A stretch of DNA of 64,000 nucleotides from Podarcis raffonei (lineage: Eukaryota; Chordata; Lepidosauria; Squamata; Lacertidae): assembly GCF_027172205.1 (NCBI RefSeq), contig NC_070614.1, forward strand, positions 43,887,001-43,951,000. Direction: 5' to 3'. Positions within the stretch are counted from its first letter, which is position 1, and each line of letters begins with the position of its first letter. The position numbers and the translations under genes are program-made. This document shows positions 12,608 through 24,382 of this stretch, one piece after another. The notes beneath the pieces were generated by a model, which did no database searches, had not been told where the DNA came from, and was given only the letters and a program-made list of their open reading frames with translations.

Positions 12608-13526
12608 GTTGTTGCTTTTAGCAAAATGATTATAATAATAATGTAAAAATTGTTCATGTTTATTGAGGGAGTGAAATATATTTACAAATGCTAGGGCTGA
12701 TCTAGGCGTATCAGACAGCCACTAATACTGAGAGGAGAATGTTGAAAAGAAAAGCACAAGTTTCAAAGCAATTGTCCCAAAGGTTGGAAGGACCTGAGTT
12801 GCTGTCGTTGTTGCTTTCGATGAATTGGTTTTTTATTTTTGTTTTTTCATTTTAAAAAAGGAGGGGGGAGGTTCGCATGTTAGAGCAGGGATCAGGAAAC
12901 TGGCTGAAGCTGATGGAAATTGAAATTCAGCAACATTGCAGGGCCAGAAGGTCCTCATTCCTGTGACAGGTTTACACAACAAAATGATTGTGCGAGGCCA
13001 TCAATTTACCACCTCCCCTGAAACAATTGCTGCAGCAAGTCACTTATAATATGTGATAAAGCCTGTAGAGACAGAGCAATCACAATGATTTCCACTGCAA
13101 ATGTCATGCCCCAGAACTTGGTTTCCACCCCACAGCCCTCTGTTTGTGCTCTTTTGTGGAAGATGGATCCAGATTTCTCCTCCTGGTTATGTGATTTATG
13201 GGGGAAGCTGGCTCATTTGGTGAATGAATCCATAATCGGGTTGATGAAGAGCTGAGGTCGGACTGCCATCAGTCGGACAAAGAGGACTATTACAGTCACC
13301 TGAAGAGGAGACCTAAACATGATTTTAAAAATAGCAAGAGATGAGAGGCTTCCCTGGATCATAACTTCAAGGCAAAGATGCAACCCAGACCAACCATTTC
13401 TCTCCCCAACTCCCAGTGTTGTGACGCTTGAGGTGGAATGCTTTGGGAATGGGACCAGTTCGGATAAATAAATAAATAAATAAATAAATAATGTGAAGCT
13501 TGCTAGAGAGGTGGTGGGACCTAGGC
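12399..13526. other. Spacer between the two Ig receptor genes
   Basis: Holds microsatellites (12501-12607) and stretches matching the region downstream of the first receptor (for example 13330-13470 with 4130-4280). This shows that the duplication extended past the 3' ends of the genes. No exon was identified. Confidence 0.45.
12501..12607. repeat. (CCTT)n, (CT)n and (CTTT)n compound microsatellite
   Basis: About 11 CCTT units, then a CT run, then about 12 TTTC units. Open frames of Lys-Glu-Arg type here are artefacts. Confidence 0.95.
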
Positions 13527-13540
13527 TGGTTTAGATATAA

Positions 13541-13883
13541 AGGTAAAGGGACCCCTGACCATTAGGTCGTGACCAACTCTGGGGTTGCGGCGCTCATCTC
13601 GCTTTATTGGCCGAGGGAGCTGGCGTACAGCTTCCGGGTCATGTGGCCAGCAGAACTAAGCCGCTTCTGGCGAACCAGAGCAGCACACGGAAATGCTGTT
13701 TACCTTCCCACCGGAGCGGTACCTATTTATCTACTTGCACTTTGACATGCTTTCGAACTGCTAGGTGGGCAGGAGCAGGGACCGAGAAACGGGAGCTCAC
13801 CCCATCGCGGGGATTTGAACCGCGAACTTCTGATCGGCAAGTCCTAGGCTCTGTGGTTTAACCCACAGCACCACCCATGTCCC
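13541..13883 (-). mobile_element. Sauria-type SINE with 14-bp target duplication
   Basis: Full-length copy. The perfect direct repeat tggtttagatataa flanks it at 13527-13540 and 13886-13899, so both element ends are certain. Confidence 0.95.
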
Positions 13884-14041
13884 AATGGTTTAGATATAAC
13901 TACCCCTATGTCATGATCCTGAATCCTTTGCCACACAGAAAGCCTCAGAGGCAATGCCCCCACTCCCCGCAGCCTCCACAGGTGGTGAGAAAGTGATCTG
14001 GAATGTCATGGCCAATCAAGGAAGACAGCTCTGGGCTCAGT

Positions 14042-14151
14042 CAGGGATGGAGAACCTGTTGCCACCTAGATGTTGCTGGACTTCAATAGCCAGCAAAGCC
14101 AATAATCTGGGGTGCTAGGGGACATAGTCCAGCAACAGTTCCTCATCTCTG
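14042..14151. mobile_element. Palindromic hAT-like MITE, diverged
   Basis: 'cagggatggagaacctgttg' at the left is inverted, imperfectly, at the right, with 'gttgctggacttcaa' opposed by 'catagtccagcaaca'. The target duplication is not clear. Confidence 0.45.
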
Positions 14152-14341
14152 CTTTGCATGATGGAAGGCTCAAGTCTCGGAAGGCCTCAAGGCCACTATC
14201 ACACATCTAACACCACAGTGGTTTTCAGTGAAACTGAATCATCTTAAACCCTTACTTCAACTACAAAAAATGTATTGGGCCATACCTGCTCCAAAGTACA
14301 TGTTTGAAAGGAAATGTTTACTCATTTCACTTACCTGTGGT

Positions 14342-17300
14342 TTAAAAACACAAGTGGGAGATGAGGAAGATGAGGCTGTTGATGGTGAAGAAGGAACCAC
14401 CAATGGCCACCATCCGTTTCCAGCTGGAAAAGTTGACTAAGTTCCCGTTGACTAAGAAAAAGAGTTTCTGGTTACAAAGTGTAATGAAAAGATGCCACAT
14501 TTCACCCAAGTTGGGTCCTCTTACTCAGAATCAGATAAGACTTTGTGGATATTGGTTTGGGCCACCCAATGCTTCTTAGTCATTTTGGCAGACTCTCCGA
14601 GTGTTATTTCCACAGAATCTCGCCATGTGATTTACCTTTCTTATCAATTCTTGATCTTGCAACCAAATCTATGGAAGATAGGTTTGCAAGAGAGATAGCA
14701 TTGCCCCATTCCCTGCCTTCCCCACGGCCAGCTGGAAAAATCCAGTCAAAGATTTGTGCATCTGTGATGGAAGGGAACCATTTCCAGTGGGGATTGTCAG
14801 ATGCAACTCAAGCAGCATGTCTGGGAAATAACTGTGTGGTAGAAGCTGCCCTACCCTCCTGGCATTGGCTCTGCTCTCGCATGTGATCTGTGGAGGAAGA
14901 GTGCTTCAAAACAAAGCATGTTCTTTATCAATGAGAAGACAACAAGGAGCCACCAGTGAAGAATTCCTTTTGTTAACTGCGCAATAAGATCTGCAAATTT
15001 AAGAACCTTTACTTCAGCTTGTATTTTCCTTCTCCCTCTGACTCCCTTTTTCTTTGCATGTTGTCTCTTTTTTATTTTTGGATTGTAAGTCTGAGAGCAG
15101 GGCCCATCTTAATATTGATTCCCCCCCCCTAAGCAGCCCTGAGAGCCTTTATTGGCTAAAGGCAGGTAAATAAATAAATTAGATAGATGACAGACAGACA
15201 GACAGACAGACAGACAGATAGATAGATAGATGATAGATGATAGATAGATAGATAGATGATAGATGATAGATGATAGATGATAGATGATAGATAGATAGAT
15301 CTGGAGATTACCTGTTTGAGCAATGGTGACAGAATTACTCTTCTTTGAAATAACTTTTCTTCCAGAGAGGTCCACTACGTAGCCACACATGAAGCTTCCC
15401 ACATCTTTGGGTTCCATGATGCTCATGTTGTGAGTGTAAACGTTGCCATATGGAGGCACAACTGATATTTCCTCTTTGTCACTATAGAACTGGAACTCCT
15501 TGACTTCCTTTCTTTCAGGCGGAGCTGAGCACACAAGGCTGACATTATCTCCCAGGTTGTACTCAAGGAGGCTGGGGTTTAAAGAGAGGGAGGGGGCTTC
15601 TGGGGCTTCTGGGAAAGAAAGATAAACACCCAGGGTTGAGATTGCTTCGTGTAACACAGAGACAGAGGCTAGCTAAACTCCTCCACCCTGAAGTATGCTT
15701 GCAATGGTTGGGTGGGTGGAGAGAGAGGGTGGGAAGAGAGAGAGATAGGGTGAGGGCAGGGAAGCATTTTTAGACATCAGATTTTAGGCTTGCAATGAAA
15801 TAAGGATGGAGGAGAAATGTGATTTAGTTCCCATTTAAAGGCGAACCTGGCTGACGCACTTTCTAAAATGGCAAAAAAACTAAAATACAGCCACACTTCT
15901 CTGAATTATGAACTATGCAGAACTGGCCAAACTGACATACAAACTGCGAGATAAGGACAACTGTGACTTTAAAGAAGAATGGGAACTTGTCACAAATTAC
16001 TTAAAAAGACAACAAAATGAATTGGACTCCTTGGCAGGTTTTGAATAAACATACACAAATTTATTGATTGATAACATGGTAGATAGATAATGTGAGGATT
16101 TGTATAATTTTATAACATGCAGAGAATAATATGGGTTGAGAAATCAGAGAGGAGCTGAGGTAAGTCTCGGGGGGAGGGGGAAATAATGAATATGATATGT
16201 TTTGATATGTTGTTATGTTGAAATTGCTAATAAAAACGTTTTTTAAAAATAAATAAAAATAAAGGTGAACCTAACTGATTTGACAGAAAAACTAAAACAC
16301 AGCCACACTTCTCTGAATTTTGAAATGCGGTTCTGTAGCCAAGAGATGTGTACAAAAACACATAAAGGTAAAGGTACTCCTGCCCGAAGGCCAGTCGTGT
16401 CCGACTCTAGGGTTGTGCGCTCATCTCACTCTAGAGGCCAGGAGCCAGCGCCGTCCAAGGACACTTCCGGGTCACGTGGCCAGTGTGACAACGCTGCTCT
16501 GGCGAGCCTGCACCAGCGCAGCTCACGGAAACGCCGTTTACCTTCCCGCTATAAAGCGGTCCCTATTTATCTACTTGCACTTAAGGGTGCTTTCGAACTG
16601 CTAGGTGGGCAGGAGCTGGGACCGAATGACGGGAGCTCACCCCGCCGCGGGGATTCGAACCGCCAACCATATGATCAGCAAGTCCTAGACACTGCAGTTT
16701 TACCCACAGCGCCATCTGCGTCCCAAGCACAAAAATACATAGATTATGACAAAGTGTGCCTAAAGACGCAGATAAAGCCCAATGTCTTGGGTCAGGATGT
16801 CGCCAGCACTCCATGCATCGGCACTGGTGACCACACACTTGAGATGGTAGACAGTGCTGGGTTCCACCATAATCAGTGCATTGGCAATGGCTCACCTCTC
16901 CAAAAGGGTATGGGAGAACGTGATGCTAGCATCCAATACCAAGATAAAGGTCTATCAGGCTTGGTGCTTTATGGAAGTGAGCCGTGGGCAACTTACAGCT
17001 GTCAGCAGAAGGCTACAACGCCTTCCACATGCACTGTGTCAGGAGGATTTTGGGTATCACATGCCAGGATAGAATTCCAAACAAAGATGTGTTCTCCCAA
17101 GCCCACATTCCCAACATGTTCACACTCCTGTCTCAGAGTTGCACTAAAATATTCCTATCCAACTTTGTACATACGATGAAAGGGATCTGAGGGTTTTATT
17201 CAACGCTAGTACTACTCAGAATAGCTAATTAACACAGCTCATTTGGGCTCATTAAATAGTTGGCAACAACCCAGAAATTTGAATTTGAAGCTTAGCAGGA

Positions 17301-20300
17301 AAAGAGTCAAAAGGAGCGTTCAGGTTGCATAACCTAGCCTTTGCTGCCACTTAGTGGTTTTGCTGCTCCTTTCCACATTTTCCCAACAAGTTTAGTTTCT
17401 TTTCACCAAAACTGATAACTAAGAATGAAAGTAATTGCCTAAACATTTTTTATTTGGGAAACTTTCTGCAAACTCGGTTTCTCTTCTCTACAGTAAAAAA
17501 AATTGAAAACATAAAAAAGGGCTGATATTCAACTAAGTCATACTCAGTGTGCAGAGGCCATTGAGCTGTTGAGAGATTGTTCCGGTTAGAGAAGCACATA
17601 TATATACAGCAGAGCTTCCTCTCCTTCATCATATTGATGCGGGCACCTTGCAGGCACAACACTTCTGCACTGTTTTTTTCTGCTGAAAATAGCCACCTGA
17701 AGCTATAATTTTCCCCAAAGGTTATTATTATTATTATTATTATTGCAGCAAATGAGTGCATTTGCAATACGTTTGTTCATTCTACACTTTCGGGGCAACA
17801 AAAGTACAGAAAGGGTCCTCCGTATAGTGTGTTAGATAACAGTGAGAGGTTCCCCCACCCGAAAGCTAATAGCGTATATGTGTGTTTGCCTGATTTTTGC
17901 TGAGATTGTTTCTAGGAAGGGAAAGATTAAGCTGATGGCTGCCACCTCCCACCCAAGGCATTTATTTTGTTCTTTATTTTAAAGCTGTGATTTGCTAATC
18001 ATGTCATTTGTATTCTGCATAGTTATCCACCCCTACCCCGCCCTGGGACGAGGATGGCGCTGTGGTCTAAACCACAAAGCCTAGGTAGGGCTTGCCGATC
18101 GGAAGGTCAGCAGTTCGAATCCCCACGACGGGGTGAGCTCCCATTGTTCAGTCCCAGCTCCTGCCCACCTAGCAGTTCAAAAGCATGTCAAGTGCAAGGA
18201 GATAAATAGGTACCTCTCTGGCAGGAATGTAAATGGTGTTTTCGTGCACTGCTCTGGTTCTCCAGAAGCAGCTTAGTCATGCTGGCCTCATGACCCAGAA
18301 GCTGTCTGCGGACAAATGCCGGCTCCCTCGGCCTATAGAGCGAGATGAGTGCACAACCCCAGAGTTGTCCGCGACTGGACCTAATGGTCAGGGGTACCTT
18401 TACCTTTACTCCGCCCTGAGCAAGGCTGTAGATTTCTAACACTAGGGTCTCCAGACTTTCTGGATCCAGGCTCACATTGGGAAATGACAATTTCTTAGTC
18501 ATGAGCAACAACAACAGCAAATCACATTTCCCAGGGGAGGAACAATGTCTAGAAACTCTATACTCCCCCCCAAAAGCCATGCAAAATATCTACATATGTA
18601 CCAAAACGAATAAAGCACAATGAGGACACCCCCAACCAAACAACCCACTTAAAAAAGAAAGAATGATAAAACTGGGAGGGCATGGGCCCTTGTCAGTCAT
18701 CAAGAGGGGTGTCAGAGGACATCAAATTGGGGGTGCCAGATGTAGCAAGTGGCAGAGGAGAAGAAAATGAATTGGACAGGCCACCAACGTCCCAGGAACT
18801 AGAAACCTACCTTTCACTTGTAGGGAGATGGAGTTGCTTCGGGCAGATGTGACCTCTGTATCAGCTTTCCCCATCCAGTAATCACAGCTGTAATTTCCCA
18901 TCTTGCTCGTTTCAGCCCTAAAAAACAGTCTGCCCTTTTGATAAGGGTCGGCAGCCATTTTGAGAATCTGTTGCCCATCCTGATCGAAGAACCTGTATCC
19001 CTCCACCGTCCTGTTTAGGAAAGCTGAGCAAATGAACACAACCCTCTCACCTTCAAAGTATTCAGGATAATTTGTCTGTAGCGAGAGTTTGGGGGGAGGG
19101 AGAGATCCTGGAAGAAAAGCAGAGGGATCTCAGTGGCAGGCAAACAAGTGGAACCCGAAATGAACTGTCACAGTGTGGGGTGCTCTGTTTTAGCCTTGCC
19201 CTGTTCCAGGTTACTCCACCCCACCCCACATACTTTTAAAATTTATTCTCTGTGTTTCTGCAAACTGTCTTATTCAGCCCAGCTCTGTTTCAGGACTTTT
19301 CATTCCACCCCCTCCCCTCCTAAATATATATTTTTTGTACTTCTGCAAACCTTGCAGTTTTCCCCAAGCATGCCAGTAACTTTGCTCCTAAACATGGGTA
19401 TATGTTTCATTTTACCTACATATGGATTCACACTTGGAGGGTGACTTCGCTTTTATAATACACAGTGGTGTTGCAAAAGGGGGGCAGAGGTGGCACTGGG
19501 ATTTGTAAGTTTGGTACAGTTTGCTCCTGGAAAGTACCCATGTATAAGAGCAAAGCTACTAGCATACTTGGGGTGACCACAAAGCAGCTGGAGGGGTGCT
19601 GGGTTGCTAAACAATAGCACAAAAGAGACAAGGGTTCTCCTCTTGAGACACTCTGGTCTGCTCCACATAAACAACTCACTGGGAAGAAGTTGGAATGTTA
19701 CCTGCAGATGATGCTGGCTGTGGAACAAGATGCAGGAAAACTGAAAGAGAGAAATAAAAAAGGAGGGATGGAACTGGTTAAATATGCCTGGAAGTTTGAA
19801 TTGATTTGATCTGAAGATTATTTACATGTTATATTTGACTCAAGGGAGCATATGTATTAGGTAGGCTCCTATCCAGTTCTGGGCGCCACAGTTCAAGAAG
19901 GACACTGACAAACTGGAACGTGTCCAGAGGAGGGCAACCAAAATGGTCAAAGGCCTGGAAACGATGCCTTATGAGGAACGGCTAAGGGAGCTGGGCATGT
20001 TTAGCCTGGAGAAGAGGAGGTTAAGGGGTGATATGATAGCCATGTTCAAATATATAAAAGGATGTCACATAGAGGAGGGAGAAAGGTTGTTTTCTGCTGC
20101 TCCAGAGAAGCGGACACGGAGCAATGGATCCAAACTACAAGAAAGAAGATTCCACCTAAACATTAGGAAGAACTTCCTGACAGTAAGAGCTGTTCGACAG
20201 TGGAATTTGCTGCCAAGGAGTGTGGTGGAGTCTCCTTCTTTGGAGGTCTTTAAGCAGAGGCCTGACAACCATATGTCAGGAGTGCTCTGATGGTGTTTCC

Positions 20301-22770
20301 TGCTTGGCAGGGGGTTGGACTCGATGGCCCTTGTGGTCTCTTCCAACTCTATCATTCTATGATTCTATTCTATGATTCTATCCAAGCATTGACCAGCCCC
20401 CAGACCTGCATAGCTTCAAGAAGGCTGCAACGATATATCCCTTTAGACCTTAGGCTTAGGTCTTCAGCCAGTGGGTCTGTACCCACAGGTCGGCTGCACG
20501 GCCACGCCAGGCGGGTCACAGCAAAACTGCCATCACCACGCAAACCCTTCAGTCCAACCTGGAGGCTGCAGTCTTTTATTCCCCTTTCTTATGTCTTACC
20601 TTCCAACTTCTTCCGATGCAAAGCTGGAAGAGGACGTGTTCCTGGGAGACTCACATGACACGTGCCTCACGAGATATTGTACAGTGCCTCCAAAGCATGC
20701 GTTTGGGGGAGCTGTATGGGGTCATCGCCCCAGGGAAAGTGTTTCTTTGAGGTGAGAGCATGACCGATCACGACACCCAAAATGGCCGCAGAGGTTGTGT
20801 GAGAAACTACGGGATGTGCCTCTTTTTCCAGGGCATTTGGAAGGTATGTTATGTGAGAGACTTCCCTCCTCATTTTGCACCAGCCCAGCCATGCTCCCAC
20901 ATAGTGGAAACACGCTGCCTGGCTTGAGAAGAGGCTATTTACCTGACTATTGCAGCCTCACTGAATCACATAAAGCTGGTTGTGTTGTGAAGCCTAGAAG
21001 CCACTGGACTCCTCTGCATAGAAAAGAAGCGCTGGAATGGCTGCAGCTGTTGGTGGTGAAACACTCAGGGAGGAATGAATCCAGGCAGCCCCGAGTCTAG
21101 AGATGTGAGGGCTTATTCACCAGTAAGGACTGCTATTCAATGACTTCTATTTGCTTGGAACAGAAGGATTGGGCTGGAGGAAAATGGTGTGGGGATTCTA
21201 GCTGAACTTAATGGGCAAACACGCCTAAAATACTGGATAAGATGAAGTGTGTTTGTTGGTTTGTGTAGCTATGTCTGAGCTCTACCTATGTTCAGTCCTG
21301 TGGAGGTTTTTATATCTCCTCCCCTCTCCACTTCTGCCTGTATTATGTTCTGAGGGTACTGAGAGAGAGAAAAAAATCAGATTTATTTTCTGTACATCTG
21401 AGTTCAGGAAAGTTGATACATGGAGAGGGCAGGCAGACTGGCAGTTGTGAAAAAGGGGGGGAAAGGCAGCCACAGAAGATGTCAAGAAGAAAACAAAACC
21501 TGCAGGAAAGGGAAAGGAAATGCAGCTGACCAGGGAGAGAGAACCTTAGTTAATCATAATTAAATTAACATACAAATCCTACGCATGTCTACTCAGAAGT
21601 AAGGCCCATTTATTTTAATTGGACCTGTTCTCAAGTAAGTTTGCATCTTTAATATTTCAGTGTTGATTTGGAATGAAGGTTAGTTTTATTTAGTTGCTTT
21701 TAAAAAGAATTATAAAACGGCATTATGTAGAAAAAGAAAAAAAAAGGAAAAAAAGCTTTTTGTTTGTTATGGAACTACAAGAATATGTTGCTTCAGTGTA
21801 GCAGAATCTGGGAAGTTTCCTCAAACTTCAACCAAGGAGCAACAAATAACAACTGGCGTCTGTATTGGGTGCTGAGGGTGATGAACTTTCCCAGAAACCC
21901 TGTTCATTTTTATTTCAGGAAAGCTGATATTAGGAGAGGACCTAAATGACAGAGAGGTGAATTAAAGGCAGCATTGAAGATGACACAAGATGGAAGAAAG
22001 TGAGCAAAGCAAGAAGAGGGAGATAAAAAGGCAACAATGAGCAGGTGAATTGAAGTAGAAGGCTGAAGTACAGAAAAGTTTGAGAAGGTAGAGAGAATGT
22101 AGAAAACAGTATGAGTGGAGAGGAAGAGGAAACAGGAAGATTGTGAAAGTTGAGATGACCGTAAGTAACAACATAATGCAAGCATAAATGCGGACAATGA
22201 CTTTTCCTCTTGCTCAATATAAGCCACAGCTTAATTCAAGAGAAAACCTCCAGAAATCAAAGAGATACTACTAAGTATAAATAAGAAATGAACATGTGAA
22301 AGCTGGTCCCATGTTCCTGGCTCGGATTTTCTGTCTGGACTAGTTGAATACCACTGCTTAAGATCATGTCTTGGGGCAATGTATTTGTTCGCAAAAAAAA
22401 TAATATACAGCCAACATTAAAGAAAATAAATCATTGTAGTGGTGAAAAACAAAAAAGCAACAATAACATTTCATTCCTGAAATAAGTACAAAATGCATCA
22501 CAAATCAGTAGCTCAGATTAATTTTACATCAATTTAGATCACACACACTGATGAGTTTTAAGCATCCAACTATACAAGGCACCAGTGCCCACACCCTTTT
22601 CCTCTGAGGCAGCTGATGTGTTTGTTGCTGCTGTTATCGCTCATTCTTGCCAATGCTTCTCTATTCAGATATGGTAAGTGGACAGAACAGAGCAGAGCAG
22701 GACCAGAGGCTGGGGTTATCAGAAAGTAGCAAGACATACCTAGCACAGGAACGAGAAAAAGAACTTCCAT
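14342..22770 (-). CDS. Two-Ig-domain leukocyte-receptor-like surface protein (copy 2)
   Basis: Five coding exons: 22740-22770, 19702-19740, 18811-19107, 15312-15608 and 14342-14436. All junctions are phase 1 with GT/AG sites, giving 252 codons. Layout and exon sizes match copy 1 (31, 39, 297, 297 bp); only the last exon differs in length (95 against 89 bp). The signal peptide begins [10 protein letters not shown]. Ig cysteine pairs sit in [15 protein letters not shown] and [16 protein letters not shown]; the first domain has an N-glycosylation motif (NRT) and the second has NMS. The end is NFSSWKRM, then a hydrophobic stretch ([18 protein letters not shown]) and HLCF, then TAA directly before a donor site. 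The last exon starts at cttag/tcaac; a nearer AG would break the frame. The last exon could be a transmembrane anchor without tail or a GPI-attachment signal. No stops or frameshifts were seen. Confidence 0.8.
15178..15299. repeat. (GATA)n/(GACA)n microsatellite
   Basis: A mixture of GATA, GACA and GATGATA units directly downstream of the second Ig exon of the second receptor. Confidence 0.9.
15910..16261 (+). mobile_element. L1 LINE, 3' end (5' truncated)
   Basis: Encodes the C-terminal end of an L1 ORF2-type protein ([20 protein letters not shown], then a stop after LAGFE), followed by a 3' untranslated region with 'aattgctaataaaaacg' and an A-rich tail. Related but diverged direct repeats lie on either side (about 15837-15909 and 16262-16325). 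The first receptor's equivalent intron has no L1 here. Confidence 0.75.
16365..16724 (-). mobile_element. Sauria-type SINE, variant subfamily
   Basis: Head and tail match the other copies, but the body differs ('ccgaaggccagtcgtgtcc', 'ccaaggacacttccgggtca'), so it is a separate subfamily. Nearly matching acaaaaacacat/acaaaaatacat sequences flank it. Confidence 0.85.
16785..17165 (+). mobile_element. Non-LTR reverse-transcriptase C-terminal fragment, degraded
   Basis: In shifting frames it reads [29 protein letters not shown], then [13 protein letters not shown] and RIPNKDV. This is the order seen after the polymerase core of RTE/jockey-type LINEs. Frame changes show it is dead. The clade is inferred only from this phrase order. 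Confidence 0.6.
17720..17744. repeat. (ATT)n microsatellite
   Basis: About 8 TTA units in the intron of the second Ig receptor. Confidence 0.9.
18045..18410 (+). mobile_element. Sauria-type tRNA-derived SINE
   Basis: The plus strand shows the normal order: A-box-like 'tggcgctgtggtctaaacca', B-box 'agttcgaatcc', body and tail 'ggtacctttacctttact'. Similar ccccgccctg/ctccgccctg sequences flank it. Confidence 0.9.
19876..20377 (+). mobile_element. CR1 LINE, 3' end, with 7-bp target duplication
   Basis: Encodes the CR1 reverse-transcriptase C-terminus ([20 protein letters not shown] ... [19 protein letters not shown] ... [17 protein letters not shown]) in one open frame, and ends in tandem attctatg-type repeats. 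ctatcca flanks it at 19869-19875 and 20378-20384. The matching intron of the first receptor at about 9490 has an uninterrupted site. Confidence 0.9.
20385..22739. other. First intron of Ig receptor copy 2, rest of sequence
   Basis: About 21575-21650 resembles a common dispersed repeat ('tactcagaagtaaggcccat'). 22440-22640 aligns with the first copy's intron. Nothing coding was found; 20450-21110 has no counterpart in the first copy and was not identified. Confidence 0.35.
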
Positions 22771-22949
22771 GTCGAGAGGGGTCTTTCTCCACCTTGATTC
22801 CACCTCCTTGGAAACTCTCCTTCGATATCTCTAGCTTTGAATATGGTCTTCCCCTCCAAGGCAGTCTCTACAAGAGTCTTCTACAGAAGCTCAGAGCAGG
22901 GAAGCCCGTCTTTTCACAATCACCTTACTGGGAAGTCTAAACTGATCTC

Positions 22950-23590
22950 AGCTGCTGGACCATGGGAACTTACTGCTCGAAAGAGAAACTGGAAATGGTT
23001 TGCCCAAATTGGAAGAGTCAGCAGACAGTATGAGCTGTCAACCACTTTAGTATTTCCTGTTTTATTGCTACACCCAGTAAACTGGACATTGCTCCACCAA
23101 GCTCAGCTTGCCATCAGCTGGCTGATGCCTTACTTCCAGCTGGCTGTCACTGGCTGTCAGCCGTTACCTCCTTAGTCTCAATGTAGTTATCTCCATCTAT
23201 TATTGGCTCTGGCTTCTCCAGCAATAGACTCTGACTCCACCTACTGGTGGTCTCCTTGCTTTCTGCCCTATCAGCTCCAATGGGCGCCAACCTTCACTGA
23301 CTGAGACAGTTCTACATACCAACTGTAGATCCAGGGCATGTGAGGATGTCAAAGTGCTGGATCAGACCAAGGTCAACCAAACCTTGCACTTTGGAATGGA
23401 GTAGGAATTCGTTTGACTTGTTTTCCATAGAGGACGGCTTTAATCCTATGCTTCCAAACATGCTTGTTGTGGATCAGAACACAACCCCCAGTCAGATGAT
23501 GCACTTCTGCAGACTATGGGATGTATTTTCAATGCACAAAACATATAGAAGATGCATACAAAATGCCTGTTTTAATGGTGAATGCTTTGA
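22950..23590. other. 5' flank of Ig receptor copy 2
   Basis: 23440-23510 matches 11990-12065, upstream of copy 1 (shared 'cagaacacaacccccagtcag'), so the duplication reaches past the first exons. A promoter could lie here, but no TATA-type element could be singled out. Confidence 0.35.
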
Positions 23591-23603
23591 AAAGTGTATA
23601 CGT

Positions 23604-23954
23604 AAAGGTAAAGGGACCCCTGACCATTAGGTCCAGTCGTGACCGACTCTGGGGTTGCGGCACTCATCTCGCTTTATTGGCCGAGGGAGCCGGCGTACAG
23701 CTTCCAGGTCATGTGGCCAGCATGACTAAGCTGCCTTTGGCGAACCAGAGCAGCGCACGGAAACACCGTTTACCTTCCCGCCGGAGCGGTACCTATTTAT
23801 CTACTTGCATTTTGACGTGCTTTTGAACTGCTAGGTTTGCAGGAGCAGGGACCGAGCTACGGGAACTCACCCCATTGCAGGGATTCGAACCGCCGACCTT
23901 CTGATCGGCAGGTCCTAGGCTCTGTGGTTTAACCCACAGCGCCATCCGCATCCC
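23604..23954 (-). mobile_element. Sauria-type SINE with 10-bp target duplication
   Basis: Full-length copy flanked by aagtgtatac at 23592-23601 and 23955-23964. Confidence 0.95.
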
Positions 23955-24334
23955 AAGTGTATACCTTGAAGCTATTAGCTGTGAGGATATGCAACTGCTT
24001 TTACATGCTTTAATTTGATTGTCTGTGTTGTTTTATCTCTGTGTTGTTTGCTGCCCTGGGCTTCTTTGGAAGGAAGTGCAAGAGAAAAAAATACCAACAG
24101 TGGCCAGAATAATAAACAGGGATGCTTAAGGGGAGGATAATAAGCCGTAACAGAAGCCCCACCCTAAGACTGCAGCAGGGATGTCTGCAGAAGGAAAAGG
24201 CACCCAGAACCTATTTCACTATAGTCATGCTTTGGGACTGCATCAATTTAAGTGCTTTGAGACCTGAGATTTGACTTGAGACCTTGTTGGACTTCAAATG
24301 AGATTAATAAATGTACATATGAAGAGGAAGCCCA

Positions 24335-24380
<46 letters not shown>
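24335..24380. repeat. (CA)n microsatellite
   Basis: About 23 uninterrupted CA units. Confidence 0.97.

Positions 24381-24382
<2 letters not shown>

Noticed and set aside
16265-17179. Open frame of 304 codons on the plus strand
   Set aside because: It crosses a SINE on the opposite strand and a degraded reverse-transcriptase fragment in the wrong frame; no domain is formed.
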